From assembly GCA_029960065.1 (NCBI GenBank), contig JASCOF010000003.1, positions 62,001-126,000 on the forward strand: a stretch of DNA of 64,000 nucleotides, read 5' to 3'. The notes beneath the pieces were generated by a model. That model saw only the letters and a program-made list of their open reading frames with translations, was not told where the DNA came from and searched no databases. Positions 18,089 through 26,091 of this stretch are shown piece by piece. The translations under genes were made by a program, and so were the position numbers. Every line of letters starts with the position of its first letter. The first letter of the stretch is position 1. The stretch comes from Flavobacteriaceae bacterium PS02336 (lineage in GTDB: Bacteria; Bacteroidota; Bacteroidia; Flavobacteriales; Flavobacteriaceae).

Positions 18089-18538
18089 TTATAGAAAATT
18101 TTGCTTTTCTTTTTTTACTTTAGTTAAAAGTTTAGACTTTTTTTCTGCTTTCCAGTAATCTATAATTGTGGTTAAAACCTCCTTAAATTTTTCTTCGCTG
18201 TAAGGCTTAACAAAATAACTTTTTGTTGGAACGGAATAAGCATCGACCACAAAACAGTTAGAAAAGAAAATAGAATAAAAAAGACACGGAACATTAAATA
18301 GTTTGTAAATAGTTTTATAATCTAGATCGTCCTGTTTACAATTTCCATTAAACTTTAGAATATTTGAAAAAAACAAAAAAGGTTTTATGCGCGCTGCAGT
18401 AATATGTTCTTTTGCCTCATTAAATGTACTAAAGTACAGCAGGTCATTTATTAAACCCGTTTCTTGAAAAATCTGAATAAAAAAATTAAACTGTTCTTTA
18501 CTTTCTTCTATTATAATAATTGGTCCGTTCTTATCCAT
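18089..18538 (-). CDS. Receiver-like protein lacking the phospho-acceptor Asp
   Basis: A 149-residue protein with the outline of a single CheY-type receiver domain. The first strand IIIIEES has acidic E11 and E12, and the conserved Lys is K111 in YFVKPYS. At the end of the third strand, where receivers have the phosphorylated Asp, the sequence reads FLFFSNIL, placing Ser58 there. It should therefore not be phosphorylated in the normal way. The Lys-rich C-terminal tail (about 130-149) is unusual. It is monocistronic and near two CheB/CheR kinases that lack a receiver partner. Divergence is high, so the family call is moderate. Confidence 0.6.
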   Translation of the reverse strand: MDKNGPIIIIEESKEQFNFFIQIFQETGLINDLLYFSTFNEAKEHITAARIKPFLFFSNILKFNGNCKQDDLDYKTIYKLFNVPCLFYSIFFSNCFVVDAYSVPTKSYFVKPYSEEKFKEVLTTIIDYWKAEKKSKLLTKVKKEKQNFL

Positions 18539-18954
18539 GATCGTATATTTTCGAGATTAGACGTGAGAATCTAACAAATATCAACAGAATATAATAATAA
18601 ATTTATATAATTAGACCTTGAGAATTACATTATCTCCATGTCTGTTTGAATTGCTGCCAGATCGGCATCACAAAAAATGATCCTAATGATAATTGTATCG
18701 CTAAATCGCATCATTCTATAAATAGAGATATTGAATGAGTTATCTTGCTAACCAATTTTTAAAAAATTAATGGGAATATTCAAGCTTTAGCGAAAACAGC
18801 CCTTATCGACCTTACCCCATTCAACCAGAAAAAATACTTCAGCCCAAGAAAGATCCGTAGACGTAAAAATTAGCGATGCTTCCTTCTGACAAAATATGAT
18901 TTATAAACATGTTGCAGATTATAACTTTCAACAAAGTTTTAAATAACACGCAAC
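18539..18954. other. Intergenic region, no gene seen
   Basis: About 400 bp of AT-rich DNA between the receiver-like gene and the Fic operator. I see no supported ORF or RNA gene; short frames here (for example leftward 19027-18839) lack recognisable features. Confidence 0.4.
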
Positions 18955-19008
18955 TTATCGGCAAAAAAAATAATTTCATGTTAAATTTAAGTATATATTT
19001 GCCGATAA
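18955..19008 (+). promoter_or_regulatory. Fic promoter with an 11-bp inverted-repeat operator
   Basis: TTATCGGCAAA at 18955-18965 and its perfect inverse TTTGCCGATAA at 18998-19008 flank a 32-bp spacer. The right arm overlaps TATATTTG (18994-19001), a perfect -7 box (TAnnTTTG), 25 bp before the Fic start. A protein bridging the arms would cover the promoter; the N-terminal DNA-binding domain of the Fic protein is the obvious candidate for autoregulation (inference). Confidence 0.65.
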
Positions 19009-19025
19009 CGGAACAAGTATCAAAC

Positions 19026-19916
19026 ATGAAATATCTTTCAGTAGTAGAATTTGCAAAAAGACTAGAGCTTTCAGAAAGGACAGTTCGTAATTATTGTGCT
19101 TTAGGAAAATTAAAAGGTGCTTTTCTGACGGGTAAAACCTGGAGTATTCCCGAGGATGCGGTAATTCCCCAAAAAGGAAATAGTAAAGCAGGTAAAAATG
19201 TTTTATTAAGCTGCCTGAAAGAACAGAAGAATATGAAACTGAAAGGCGGCATATACCACCGCACGCAGATTGATTTAACTTACAATTCAAATAAAATTGA
19301 AGGAAGCAGGCTTACTCATGACCAAACTAGATATATTTTTGAAACCAATACAATCGGTGCTTCCAAAGAAAGTTTAAATGTAGATGACATTATAGAAACA
19401 TCTAATCACTTTCGCTGCATAGATTTTATTATTGAAAAAGCAAATGCGAAGCTCTCGGAATCAATTATTAAAAAACTCCATTTTTTATTAAAATCCGGAA
19501 CTTCTGACAGCGGTAAGGACTGGTTCAATGTTGGCGAATACAAAAAAATGCCTAATGAAGTTGGCGGGAATGAAACCTGCCCTCCGAAACTGGTTGCTGA
19601 AAAAATGAAAGAACTTCTTTCTGATTATCATGCTGCTAAGAATAAAACTATCGAAGATATCATCGATTTTCATTATAAATTCGAAATCATACACCCCTTT
19701 CAAGATGGAAACGGCCGCGTAGGAAGGTTAATTATTTTCAAAGAATGTCTTGCAAACAATGTTGTACCATTTATAATAGATGAACAGCTAAAGCTTTTTT
19801 ATTACAGAGGCCTTCAGGAATGGAATAATGTCAAAGAATATCTAATCGATACCTGCCTCACAGCACAGGACAACTACAAATCTGTTCTTGAATATTTCGA
19901 GATAAAATACATATGA
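19026..19916 (+). CDS. Fic-domain AMP transferase with N-terminal HTH
   Basis: A 296-residue protein. Residues 1-55 form an excisionase/MerR-like helix-turn-helix (SVVEFAKRLELSERTVRNYC). The inhibitory helix motif SNKIEG is at 88-93, fitting [S/T]xxxE[G/N] with E92, a class II arrangement where the inhibitory helix precedes the Fic core. The catalytic motif HPFQDGNGRVGR starts at H223 and is intact. Such enzymes move AMP from ATP to hydroxyl side chains of target proteins and are usually self-inhibited. The frame extends to 18909, but that part covers the operator and promoter, so the ATG at 19026 is preferred. No antitoxin gene is adjacent. Confidence 0.9.
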   Translation: MKYLSVVEFAKRLELSERTVRNYCALGKLKGAFLTGKTWSIPEDAVIPQKGNSKAGKNVLLSCLKEQKNMKLKGGIYHRTQIDLTYNSNKIEGSRLTHDQTRYIFETNTIGASKESLNVDDIIETSNHFRCIDFIIEKANAKLSESIIKKLHFLLKSGTSDSGKDWFNVGEYKKMPNEVGGNETCPPKLVAEKMKELLSDYHAAKNKTIEDIIDFHYKFEIIHPFQDGNGRVGRLIIFKECLANNVVPFIIDEQLKLFYYRGLQEWNNVKEYLIDTCLTAQDNYKSVLEYFEIKYI

Positions 19917-20417
19917 AAATATCTTTTTCAAGTTTACATTGAAAAAAAAACTTACTTTTGATTCTTATACAAAGGATTTTTTTGTTTAAAAAACAAAGCT
20001 GCAACTTCAAAAAGTATCTTCTCGATATCCTATTCGGCTACTTGGCAACATCTTGGCAGCACAGATTTTAAAAAAATAGAAATGCAGGAAATACACGGGT
20101 TTCGAGCTCAAAGTTTCAGTCCTGCTCTCTTCCCATTAAAAAATTAAATCAAACTCATTTTTATGCCAAATATATTTTATAGATTTGTAACAACCTCTGG
20201 GTTAGTGTGTTCTTGAAAATATATTTTTATAAAGAGACAAAATACGATCATTCAATTGAAAATTCAATAAAAGTTTGTTTGTAGTTATTGTGTTTTATTT
20301 TGTTCAGAATTGTACTTTTCTTGTACCTTGACGTCTGCAAAATCCTATAAACACTGGGTTGTTATTTTCTGCATCGGGAAGTAAAAGGAGAAAAAAGCAT
20401 CCTGCTTATTAATATAT
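19917..20417. other. Intergenic region with a possible orphan transcript
   Basis: About 500 bp without a supported ORF. TAGATTTG at 20180-20187 fits the -7 consensus for rightward transcription, and the hairpin at 20418-20462 carries a T run on its right side, so a plus-strand noncoding RNA of about 270 nt is conceivable. No known RNA family is recognised. Confidence 0.3.
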
Positions 20418-20462
20418 AAAAACAGAAAGCCGTTCTATAAAGAGGAACGGCTTTCTGTTTTT
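20418..20462 (-). terminator. Terminator of the nrdB-nrdA operon (possibly bidirectional)
   Basis: A perfect 18-bp stem (20418-20435 with 20445-20462) and 9-nt loop lie directly after the nrdA stop codon. T-rich tails are present on both strands. Confidence 0.85.
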
Positions 20463-20463
20463 T

Positions 20464-22158
20464 TTATGATTCGCAGCTGCTGCAAGAAACAAGACTTGTT
20501 ACTAATTCTTTAGAAACACTTTGGCTTCTTTGGTAATATAAACTTTTAACACCTTGCTGCCAAGCTTCAATGATTAAACGGTTTACATCTTTAATGGCTA
20601 ATTCTGCCGGAATATTAAGATTTAAACTTTGCCCCTGATCGACAAATTTCTGACGAATTCCAGCTTGCTGTACAATTTCCAACTGGCTGATTTCTTTAAA
20701 TGTTTTAAAAACATCTTTTTCTTCCTGCGTCAATTGTTCCATATGCTGTACGCTTCCACCGTTTAGCATAATTCCTCTCCAAACTTCTTCGTTATCTAAA
20801 CCTTTTTCTTCAAGCAATTTTTTAAGGTATTTATTTTTACGCATAAAATTACCTTTGCTTAATCCAGCTTTATAATAATTACTGCTGAAAGGTTCAATTC
20901 CAGGCGAAGTTTGTCCTAAAATTGCAGATGATGACGTTGTTGGCGCAATTGCCATTGTGGTTGTATTTCGTCTTCCGTAACCTTTTAATAGTTCTGGTTC
21001 ACCGTAAATTCTAGCCAATTCTTGACTTGCTTTATCTGCTTTATCGCTGATATGTTTGAAGATCTCAGTTGTTTTCATTTTAGCTTCCATTCCTTCAAAC
21101 GGAATCATGTTTTTCTGTAAATAAGAATGCCATCCTAAAACCCCTAAACCTAATGCTCGGTGTCTTTTCGCAAATTTATTGGCTGCAGAAAGATAATAGT
21201 TTCCTTCTGTTTTTTCGATGAATTCCTGTAAAACAGCATCTAAGAAAAAGATCGCCAATTTTACGGCTTCAGTATCTTTCCATTCTTCATATAATTCTAA
21301 ATTCATAGAAGAAAGACAGCAAATAAATGATTCGTCATGAGTTGACGGGAGCATAATCTCACTGCACAAGTTACTTGCGTTAATTCTAAGATTCTGATCT
21401 TTATAAACCTGAGGTTTGTTTTTATTTACGTTATCACTAAAGAAAATATAAGGTAAACCTTTTTGCTGACGGCTTTCTAAAACTTTTGCCCAAACCTGTC
21501 TTTTTTCTGCATCACCATCAATCATTTCCTGCATCCAGTAGTCTGGTACGCAGATTCCGGTAAACAAGTTCTGGATTGGATTTCCAATACTTTTAATCTT
21601 TAAAAACTCTTCGATATCCGGGTGATCGATATCTAAATAGGCAGCAAATGCACCGCGACGCACACCACCTTGAGAAATCGTATCCATAGCCGTATCAAAA
21701 AGTTTCATAAAACTTACGGCACCGCTGCTTTTTCCGTTGTCTGTTACCGCACTTCCGCGTTCGCGTAATTCACCAAAATAACCAGAAGTTCCACCTCCAA
21801 TTTTAGTCTGCATAATTACTTCACCTAACTTGTGCGTGATTCCTTCAATTTTATCAGGAACATGAACATTAAAACAAGAAATAGGCAATCCTCTTTCTGT
21901 TCCCATATTTGCCCAAACTGGCGAACTGATACTCATCCAGCCTCTTTCAATCATTTCTACAAAAGATTCTTTTAGCTCTGGTTTATAGAGTCTTTTTGCA
22001 GCAGCAGTACAAATTCGATCGATTGCACCTTCAACCGTTTCGCCTTTTAAAAGGTAACCGCGATTTAAAATTTGCTCACTTTCAGAGTTCTTCCACCACA
22101 TTTTACTATCGTTCTGTGATTCAAAATTATTTACTGGGTTTGTGTCTGTCGTATTCAT
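20464..22158 (-). CDS. nrdA: Class I ribonucleoside-diphosphate reductase, alpha subunit
   Basis: The catalytic subunit that reduces ribonucleoside diphosphates to deoxy forms; 564 residues against about 760 in E. coli. C95 (ISCFNV) and a second Cys in SFICCLSSMNL are the expected disulfide pair, and NLCSE holds the active-site Asn, thiyl-radical Cys and Glu. The C-terminal CSSC (559-562) is the thioredoxin-accepting pair. There is no N-terminal ATP-cone, so the overall activity switch is absent from this chain. It lies 18 bp after nrdB, ends at a strong terminator and is most similar in architecture to the short NrdA proteins of Flavobacteriia. Confidence 0.95.
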   Translation of the reverse strand: MNTTDTNPVNNFESQNDSKMWWKNSESEQILNRGYLLKGETVEGAIDRICTAAAKRLYKPELKESFVEMIERGWMSISSPVWANMGTERGLPISCFNVHVPDKIEGITHKLGEVIMQTKIGGGTSGYFGELRERGSAVTDNGKSSGAVSFMKLFDTAMDTISQGGVRRGAFAAYLDIDHPDIEEFLKIKSIGNPIQNLFTGICVPDYWMQEMIDGDAEKRQVWAKVLESRQQKGLPYIFFSDNVNKNKPQVYKDQNLRINASNLCSEIMLPSTHDESFICCLSSMNLELYEEWKDTEAVKLAIFFLDAVLQEFIEKTEGNYYLSAANKFAKRHRALGLGVLGWHSYLQKNMIPFEGMEAKMKTTEIFKHISDKADKASQELARIYGEPELLKGYGRRNTTTMAIAPTTSSSAILGQTSPGIEPFSSNYYKAGLSKGNFMRKNKYLKKLLEEKGLDNEEVWRGIMLNGGSVQHMEQLTQEEKDVFKTFKEISQLEIVQQAGIRQKFVDQGQSLNLNIPAELAIKDVNRLIIEAWQQGVKSLYYQRSQSVSKELVTSLVSCSSCES

Positions 22159-22176
22159 ATGTATTCTGGGCTTGTA

Positions 22177-23151
22177 TTAGAAAAGATCGTTTGCTGTAAT
22201 GCTTTTATCGTGTTTAGTATATTCTACAGGACGTTTGGCAAAGAAATCGTCTAAACTGTTTGCAAAAACTTCTTCTTCGAACCAAGCCATTGCAGCGTAT
22301 TCTTGAGGCGAAACATTAAAAATTGTTTCTATATTAATTTGTTTTAAACTTTCGTCAACTCTAAATTTCATGAAGTTTACCAATTCTTCTTTGTTGATAG
22401 TTTCTATCGCTCCATCTTCAAAAATCCAATCTAAGATAGCTGCTTCAACATCGATCGATTCTCTAACAGTTTCACGAATTAATTGTAAAGTCTCTGCATC
22501 AAAATATTCTGGAAATTCTTCGCGGATTTTATTAATGATATAAATGCCGCCATTAGCATGAATCTGCTCATCGATTGAAGTCCACGCAATAATATTACTC
22601 ACATTTTTCATGTAGCCTTTAAATCTTGTAAAAGACAATAAAATTGCAAACTGACTGAACAACGAAACATTTTCTATAAGAATACTGAATAAAATCAGCG
22701 AAACCATATATTTTCTGTTATCCTGAGACTTAGTGTCTTTTAGAACATTCGAAAGATAATCTACACGTCTGCGAACCACAGGAACATCCAACAGTTTTTC
22801 GAATTCATCATTATATCCTAAAACTTCCAACAAACGAGAATAAGCTTCAGAGTGTCTAAATTCACATTCGGCGAAAGTCGTTCCTAATCCGTTGAATTCT
22901 GGCTTTGGAAAATGCTCGTATATATTACCCCAAAAACTTTTTACAGCTACCTCAATCTGTGCGATGGCCAATAAACTGTTTTTAATTGCCGTTTTTTCAG
23001 CACCGTTTAAGTGTGCGTGAAAATCTTGTGTATCGGCAGTAAAGTCTACTTCGGTGTGCACCCAGTAGGCTTTATTAATTGCTTCAGTAAATTGCAGAAC
23101 CTCAGGATATTCGAAAGGTTTATAGTTGATTCTTTTATCGAAAATAGACAT
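22177..23151 (-). CDS. nrdB: Class I ribonucleotide reductase, beta (radical-generating) subunit, probably class Id
   Basis: A 324-residue ferritin-like subunit. Metal ligands E67, E97 and H100 are visible (ECEFRHSEAY), with Tyr104 where the classical radical Tyr lies. The pattern and numbering match what I recall for F. johnsoniae NrdB, described as a class Id enzyme using a dimanganese cofactor activated by superoxide; the class Id label here rests on that likeness. Unlike Leeuwenhoekiella NrdB there is no N-terminal ATP-cone. First gene of the nrdB-nrdA operon; its long upstream region carries DnaA-box-like repeats. Confidence 0.93.
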   Translation of the reverse strand: MSIFDKRINYKPFEYPEVLQFTEAINKAYWVHTEVDFTADTQDFHAHLNGAEKTAIKNSLLAIAQIEVAVKSFWGNIYEHFPKPEFNGLGTTFAECEFRHSEAYSRLLEVLGYNDEFEKLLDVPVVRRRVDYLSNVLKDTKSQDNRKYMVSLILFSILIENVSLFSQFAILLSFTRFKGYMKNVSNIIAWTSIDEQIHANGGIYIINKIREEFPEYFDAETLQLIRETVRESIDVEAAILDWIFEDGAIETINKEELVNFMKFRVDESLKQINIETIFNVSPQEYAAMAWFEEEVFANSLDDFFAKRPVEYTKHDKSITANDLF

Positions 23152-23237
23152 ATATATAGAATTTTAAGTGACAAAAATGGTGATAGAAAATCGTGCGCTT
23201 GATTTGGGGAGTGGTATTGGCGTGCTTTCTATAATTA

Positions 23238-23245
23238 CAAATTTA
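23238..23245 (-). promoter_or_regulatory. Candidate nrdB -7 box
   Basis: CAAATTTA on the plus strand reads TAAATTTG leftward, fitting TAnnTTTG, 87 bp before the nrdB start. No clear -33 element is visible. Confidence 0.4.
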
Positions 23246-23294
23246 GCCCACAGTTATTCTTTTGTCCAGTTTTAGATGTTAAAAATCACGACAA

Positions 23295-23463
23295 TTATCA
23301 ACAGTTTAGAAATCGCAAAATATAGCGATTTTGCAAATTTTATCAACAGCAAAACAATCTCTTGTAATCATCAATGAGCGAGCTGTTTCCCTAAAAACAA
23401 GGTTAAGTTATCAACATTAAAAAGTCATTATTTATACAACAAAATCCAAAACAGTTATCAACA
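23295..23463. promoter_or_regulatory. Cluster of four DnaA-box-like sites upstream of nrdBA
   Basis: TTATCAACA occurs exactly at 23295-23303, 23340-23348, 23408-23416 and 23455-23463, all on the plus strand. It differs by one base from the classical DnaA box TTATCCACA. The cluster is just upstream of the putative nrdB promoter. In E. coli DnaA binds the nrdAB promoter, so cell-cycle control of dNTP supply is a reasonable inference; a replication-origin role is the alternative. Confidence 0.5.
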
Positions 23464-24138
23464 GGTCAATTCAAAAAATGGAAAATCAATCATTCATTTT
23501 AAAATAAAAAAACGCCATTTATTAATAATAATTCTAAATAGTGAATTTCAGAAAATTATCATAACGTTTTTTAATACAGATTGTTACCATAAAAACATTT
23601 TCTTAAAATTTACAAAACCAGTGTAAAAGCCTTTAAAAAATTTTGTTTAACGGTAGTAATAAACAAAATCATTTTTTTGTTATGAAATGTCTGGAAAAGA
23701 AAAATATTAACTTAAAAATGGAAATTTCAAAAACCAAAAAAGCCTAATTTAAAGACTAAACTTTTAGGATTCGAAATATCAGTTTTAAAAACTAAATCTA
23801 GAATTATTTGATCTTAACTGAAACCAAAATTTAAACGTATTTTATTTTTATATATAACTAAATTAAAAGAAAAGCCCTCTCTTTTTTTTATTAAACAATT
23901 CTAAAAATAGGTATAAATACCTGAAAATGTCTCTGACCAATACTTTAACTTGCTGTAAAAAATTTCAAGTCAAAAGTAAAGTTTAATGATTTAAATAGGT
24001 CTCCTATCAAGAGTAGAAATTGGGTTCAATTTATTAGCTAAAGTATAAAAAGTCAGCATTTTAGAGATCTCACTTCATAAAAGACATTATTTTTTAATTA
24101 TTTTTACTGCTGTAACATCATATGCCAAAACGAATTTA

Positions 24139-25842
24139 ATGTCTGCCAAAAAAATATATTTCATTGTTTTGTTCTTTTATGCATTGTTTATAAATGCACA
24201 GCAACTGCAAATTAATTCCTCAAAAAACTATCTTCAGAATATTGAAATTATTCTAAAGCAGAAAAAGAATTTTGGCACCGATACAACAAGCTTAAAAAAG
24301 TATCTTTTTTCGTTAAATCAAAATCCAAAATATCAGGTTATTTATCAAGGTTTATTGGCAAATGGTTACAGTAATGCGCACAATGCCGTAAATAAAACTT
24401 CTGATCGATACTACTTACATTCTATTCATACGGCTGAATCTTCAAAAAATATTTCTCTAGAAATATGGTCAAAACTCAACTACATTAATTATCTATATTA
24501 TTACAGAGATTACATTAAACTCACTCCCTTTTTACTTAAAATAATGGAAAAGCTGGAAAATATACCAGCAGATCAAATTATTGAAGCAGCTGTAACCTAC
24601 AAAAAGATTGGATGGATTTTACACACATTTGGTGATTATAATAAATCGCTGCATTACTTAAAGCTTGCCGAGAAACAAGCGGTAAAAAATACCTCTGAAT
24701 ATGCTTCAATTATTAATTCTATAGGGCTAAACTATTTCTATATCAAAAACTATAAAATGGCTTCCTACTATTTGAATGAAACTGCAAAAATGTCCAAGCA
24801 GATACATGATGAAGTAAGATACGCCAAAGCGCTTGGTGATTTAGCAAAAATCAGTCAGCAAAAAGGTGATTTTAAAACAGCTATTACATTATTAAAAAGT
24901 GATATTGAAATTTCTGAGAAAAATAAAAGTGACCAGAATACTATGTATGCTTCTATTTTATTAGCAGAGTTACTTTTTAAGGATAAGCAACTTGAAGATG
25001 CACTGTTTTTTTTAAAGAAAGCAGAAAAAATTGCTACAACGAAATCTTACTTTAAAAAATCGGAATTACAGATTATTGAATTGAAACTGCAAATTCTAAA
25101 ACTTCAAAACTCGACAGAAAACGAATTGAATTTAAGACGCCGAATGGTTGTTATTGAAGATTCTCTGCAAAATGAAGATGGCGATCAGGCAATTAATAAA
25201 GCGAACTGGATTATTGAAAAAACCAATTACCAATATTCTATAAATGAAGCAAAAAAGAAAATTAAGTACGAAGCAACACTAAAAAAATTCTACATTATCA
25301 TATTTACTATGGTATTCTGTATCCTTTTATTAGTGTTTGTTTATTTTAGAAAAAAATACAAAAACAGACAGCTTCAATACGAACAAAAAGTAAAAGCGCT
25401 TGAGGCCGAAATGACCAGAACTGAAGAACGATTAACAATTGTACATGATGATCTGGAATCTCAAATATGTTATTTAAAAGAGAAAAATATTCTAATTAAG
25501 AATCTGAAAAGTGAAATTGAAAATATTGAAAAATCGTCTTTTTATTATTTGGAAAAAGAAAAAGGAAAGCTCGGTTCATTACTGGAATCACATTTAATGA
25601 CAGATCATGACTGGGATATCCTAAAAAAAGAATTTCAGAAAGTATATCCTAAATTTTATACTTCTATCCATCAGGATTTTGCCGATTTTACCGATTTAAA
25701 CAGGAAAATGTCAATTTTGCAAAAACTTGATTTCAGCAATAATGAAATAGCAGAATTACTCGGAATTACAAATGAAGCTGTAAAAAAATCTAAGCAAGAT
25801 CTTGAAAAAAAGCTGGGAGACAAATACACGAGACTTTTTTAG
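24139..25842 (+). CDS. Membrane-anchored TPR protein with C-terminal LuxR-like HTH
   Basis: A 567-residue regulator of a type common in Flavobacteriia. A signal peptide (about 1-20, ending NAQ) is followed by periplasmic TPR-type helical repeats (about 60-340), one transmembrane segment (about 382-402, IIFTMVFCILLLVFVYF), a cytosolic coiled coil (about 405-460) and a C-terminal domain with a LuxR-like helix-turn-helix (NNEIAELLGITNEAVKKSKQDLEKKLG). The layout suggests that a periplasmic signal is passed to DNA directly. It stands just upstream of the uptake and flavin-transfer cluster in the same direction and may control it; that is inference from position. Confidence 0.75.
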   Translation: MSAKKIYFIVLFFYALFINAQQLQINSSKNYLQNIEIILKQKKNFGTDTTSLKKYLFSLNQNPKYQVIYQGLLANGYSNAHNAVNKTSDRYYLHSIHTAESSKNISLEIWSKLNYINYLYYYRDYIKLTPFLLKIMEKLENIPADQIIEAAVTYKKIGWILHTFGDYNKSLHYLKLAEKQAVKNTSEYASIINSIGLNYFYIKNYKMASYYLNETAKMSKQIHDEVRYAKALGDLAKISQQKGDFKTAITLLKSDIEISEKNKSDQNTMYASILLAELLFKDKQLEDALFFLKKAEKIATTKSYFKKSELQIIELKLQILKLQNSTENELNLRRRMVVIEDSLQNEDGDQAINKANWIIEKTNYQYSINEAKKKIKYEATLKKFYIIIFTMVFCILLLVFVYFRKKYKNRQLQYEQKVKALEAEMTRTEERLTIVHDDLESQICYLKEKNILIKNLKSEIENIEKSSFYYLEKEKGKLGSLLESHLMTDHDWDILKKEFQKVYPKFYTSIHQDFADFTDLNRKMSILQKLDFSNNEIAELLGITNEAVKKSKQDLEKKLGDKYTRLF

Positions 25843-25972
25843 TCCGCTATGTTCAGAGGATCAATAACCTTCATAAAAATCATTAAACATTAAAGAAAAA
25901 TTAAAATCTACTTAAGCGATTCTTAATTTTCAGCAAAACTGCACTAAAAAACTCTTTTAATATCAAATTATT

Positions 25973-26003
25973 CTTGGTTTAAGAATTTAAATCTATACAT
26001 TTG
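25973..26003 (+). promoter_or_regulatory. Promoter of the ankyrin-DUF2271 gene group
   Basis: TACATTTG at 25996-26003 is a perfect -7 box; CTTG at 25973-25976, 19 bp upstream, is a near match to the -33 element TTTG. Transcription should start about 80 nt before the ankyrin gene. Confidence 0.6.
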
Positions 26004-26091
26004 CATTATTTTTAATTATTCTAAATAGAAGATTAAAATTGCCAAAAGTAAATTAACTCTTATACAATTCAATAACCATAAATAGCATATT

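Larger units (their letters stand above)
23152..24138. other. Long AT-rich intergenic region upstream of nrdB
   Basis: Nearly 1 kb without a credible ORF, between divergent nrdB and the TPR regulator. The nrdB-proximal part has a minus-strand -7 candidate (23238-23245), a 7-bp hairpin (23315-23321 with 23328-23334) and four TTATCAACA boxes. The rest, about 23500-24100, is plain AT-rich DNA in which I see no structure. Confidence 0.6.

Noticed and set aside
18839..19290. Leftward frames opposite the Fic gene that could be an antitoxin
   Set aside because: They overlap the Fic coding sequence and promoter antisense, lack known antitoxin motifs, and the Fic protein already carries its own inhibitory helix.
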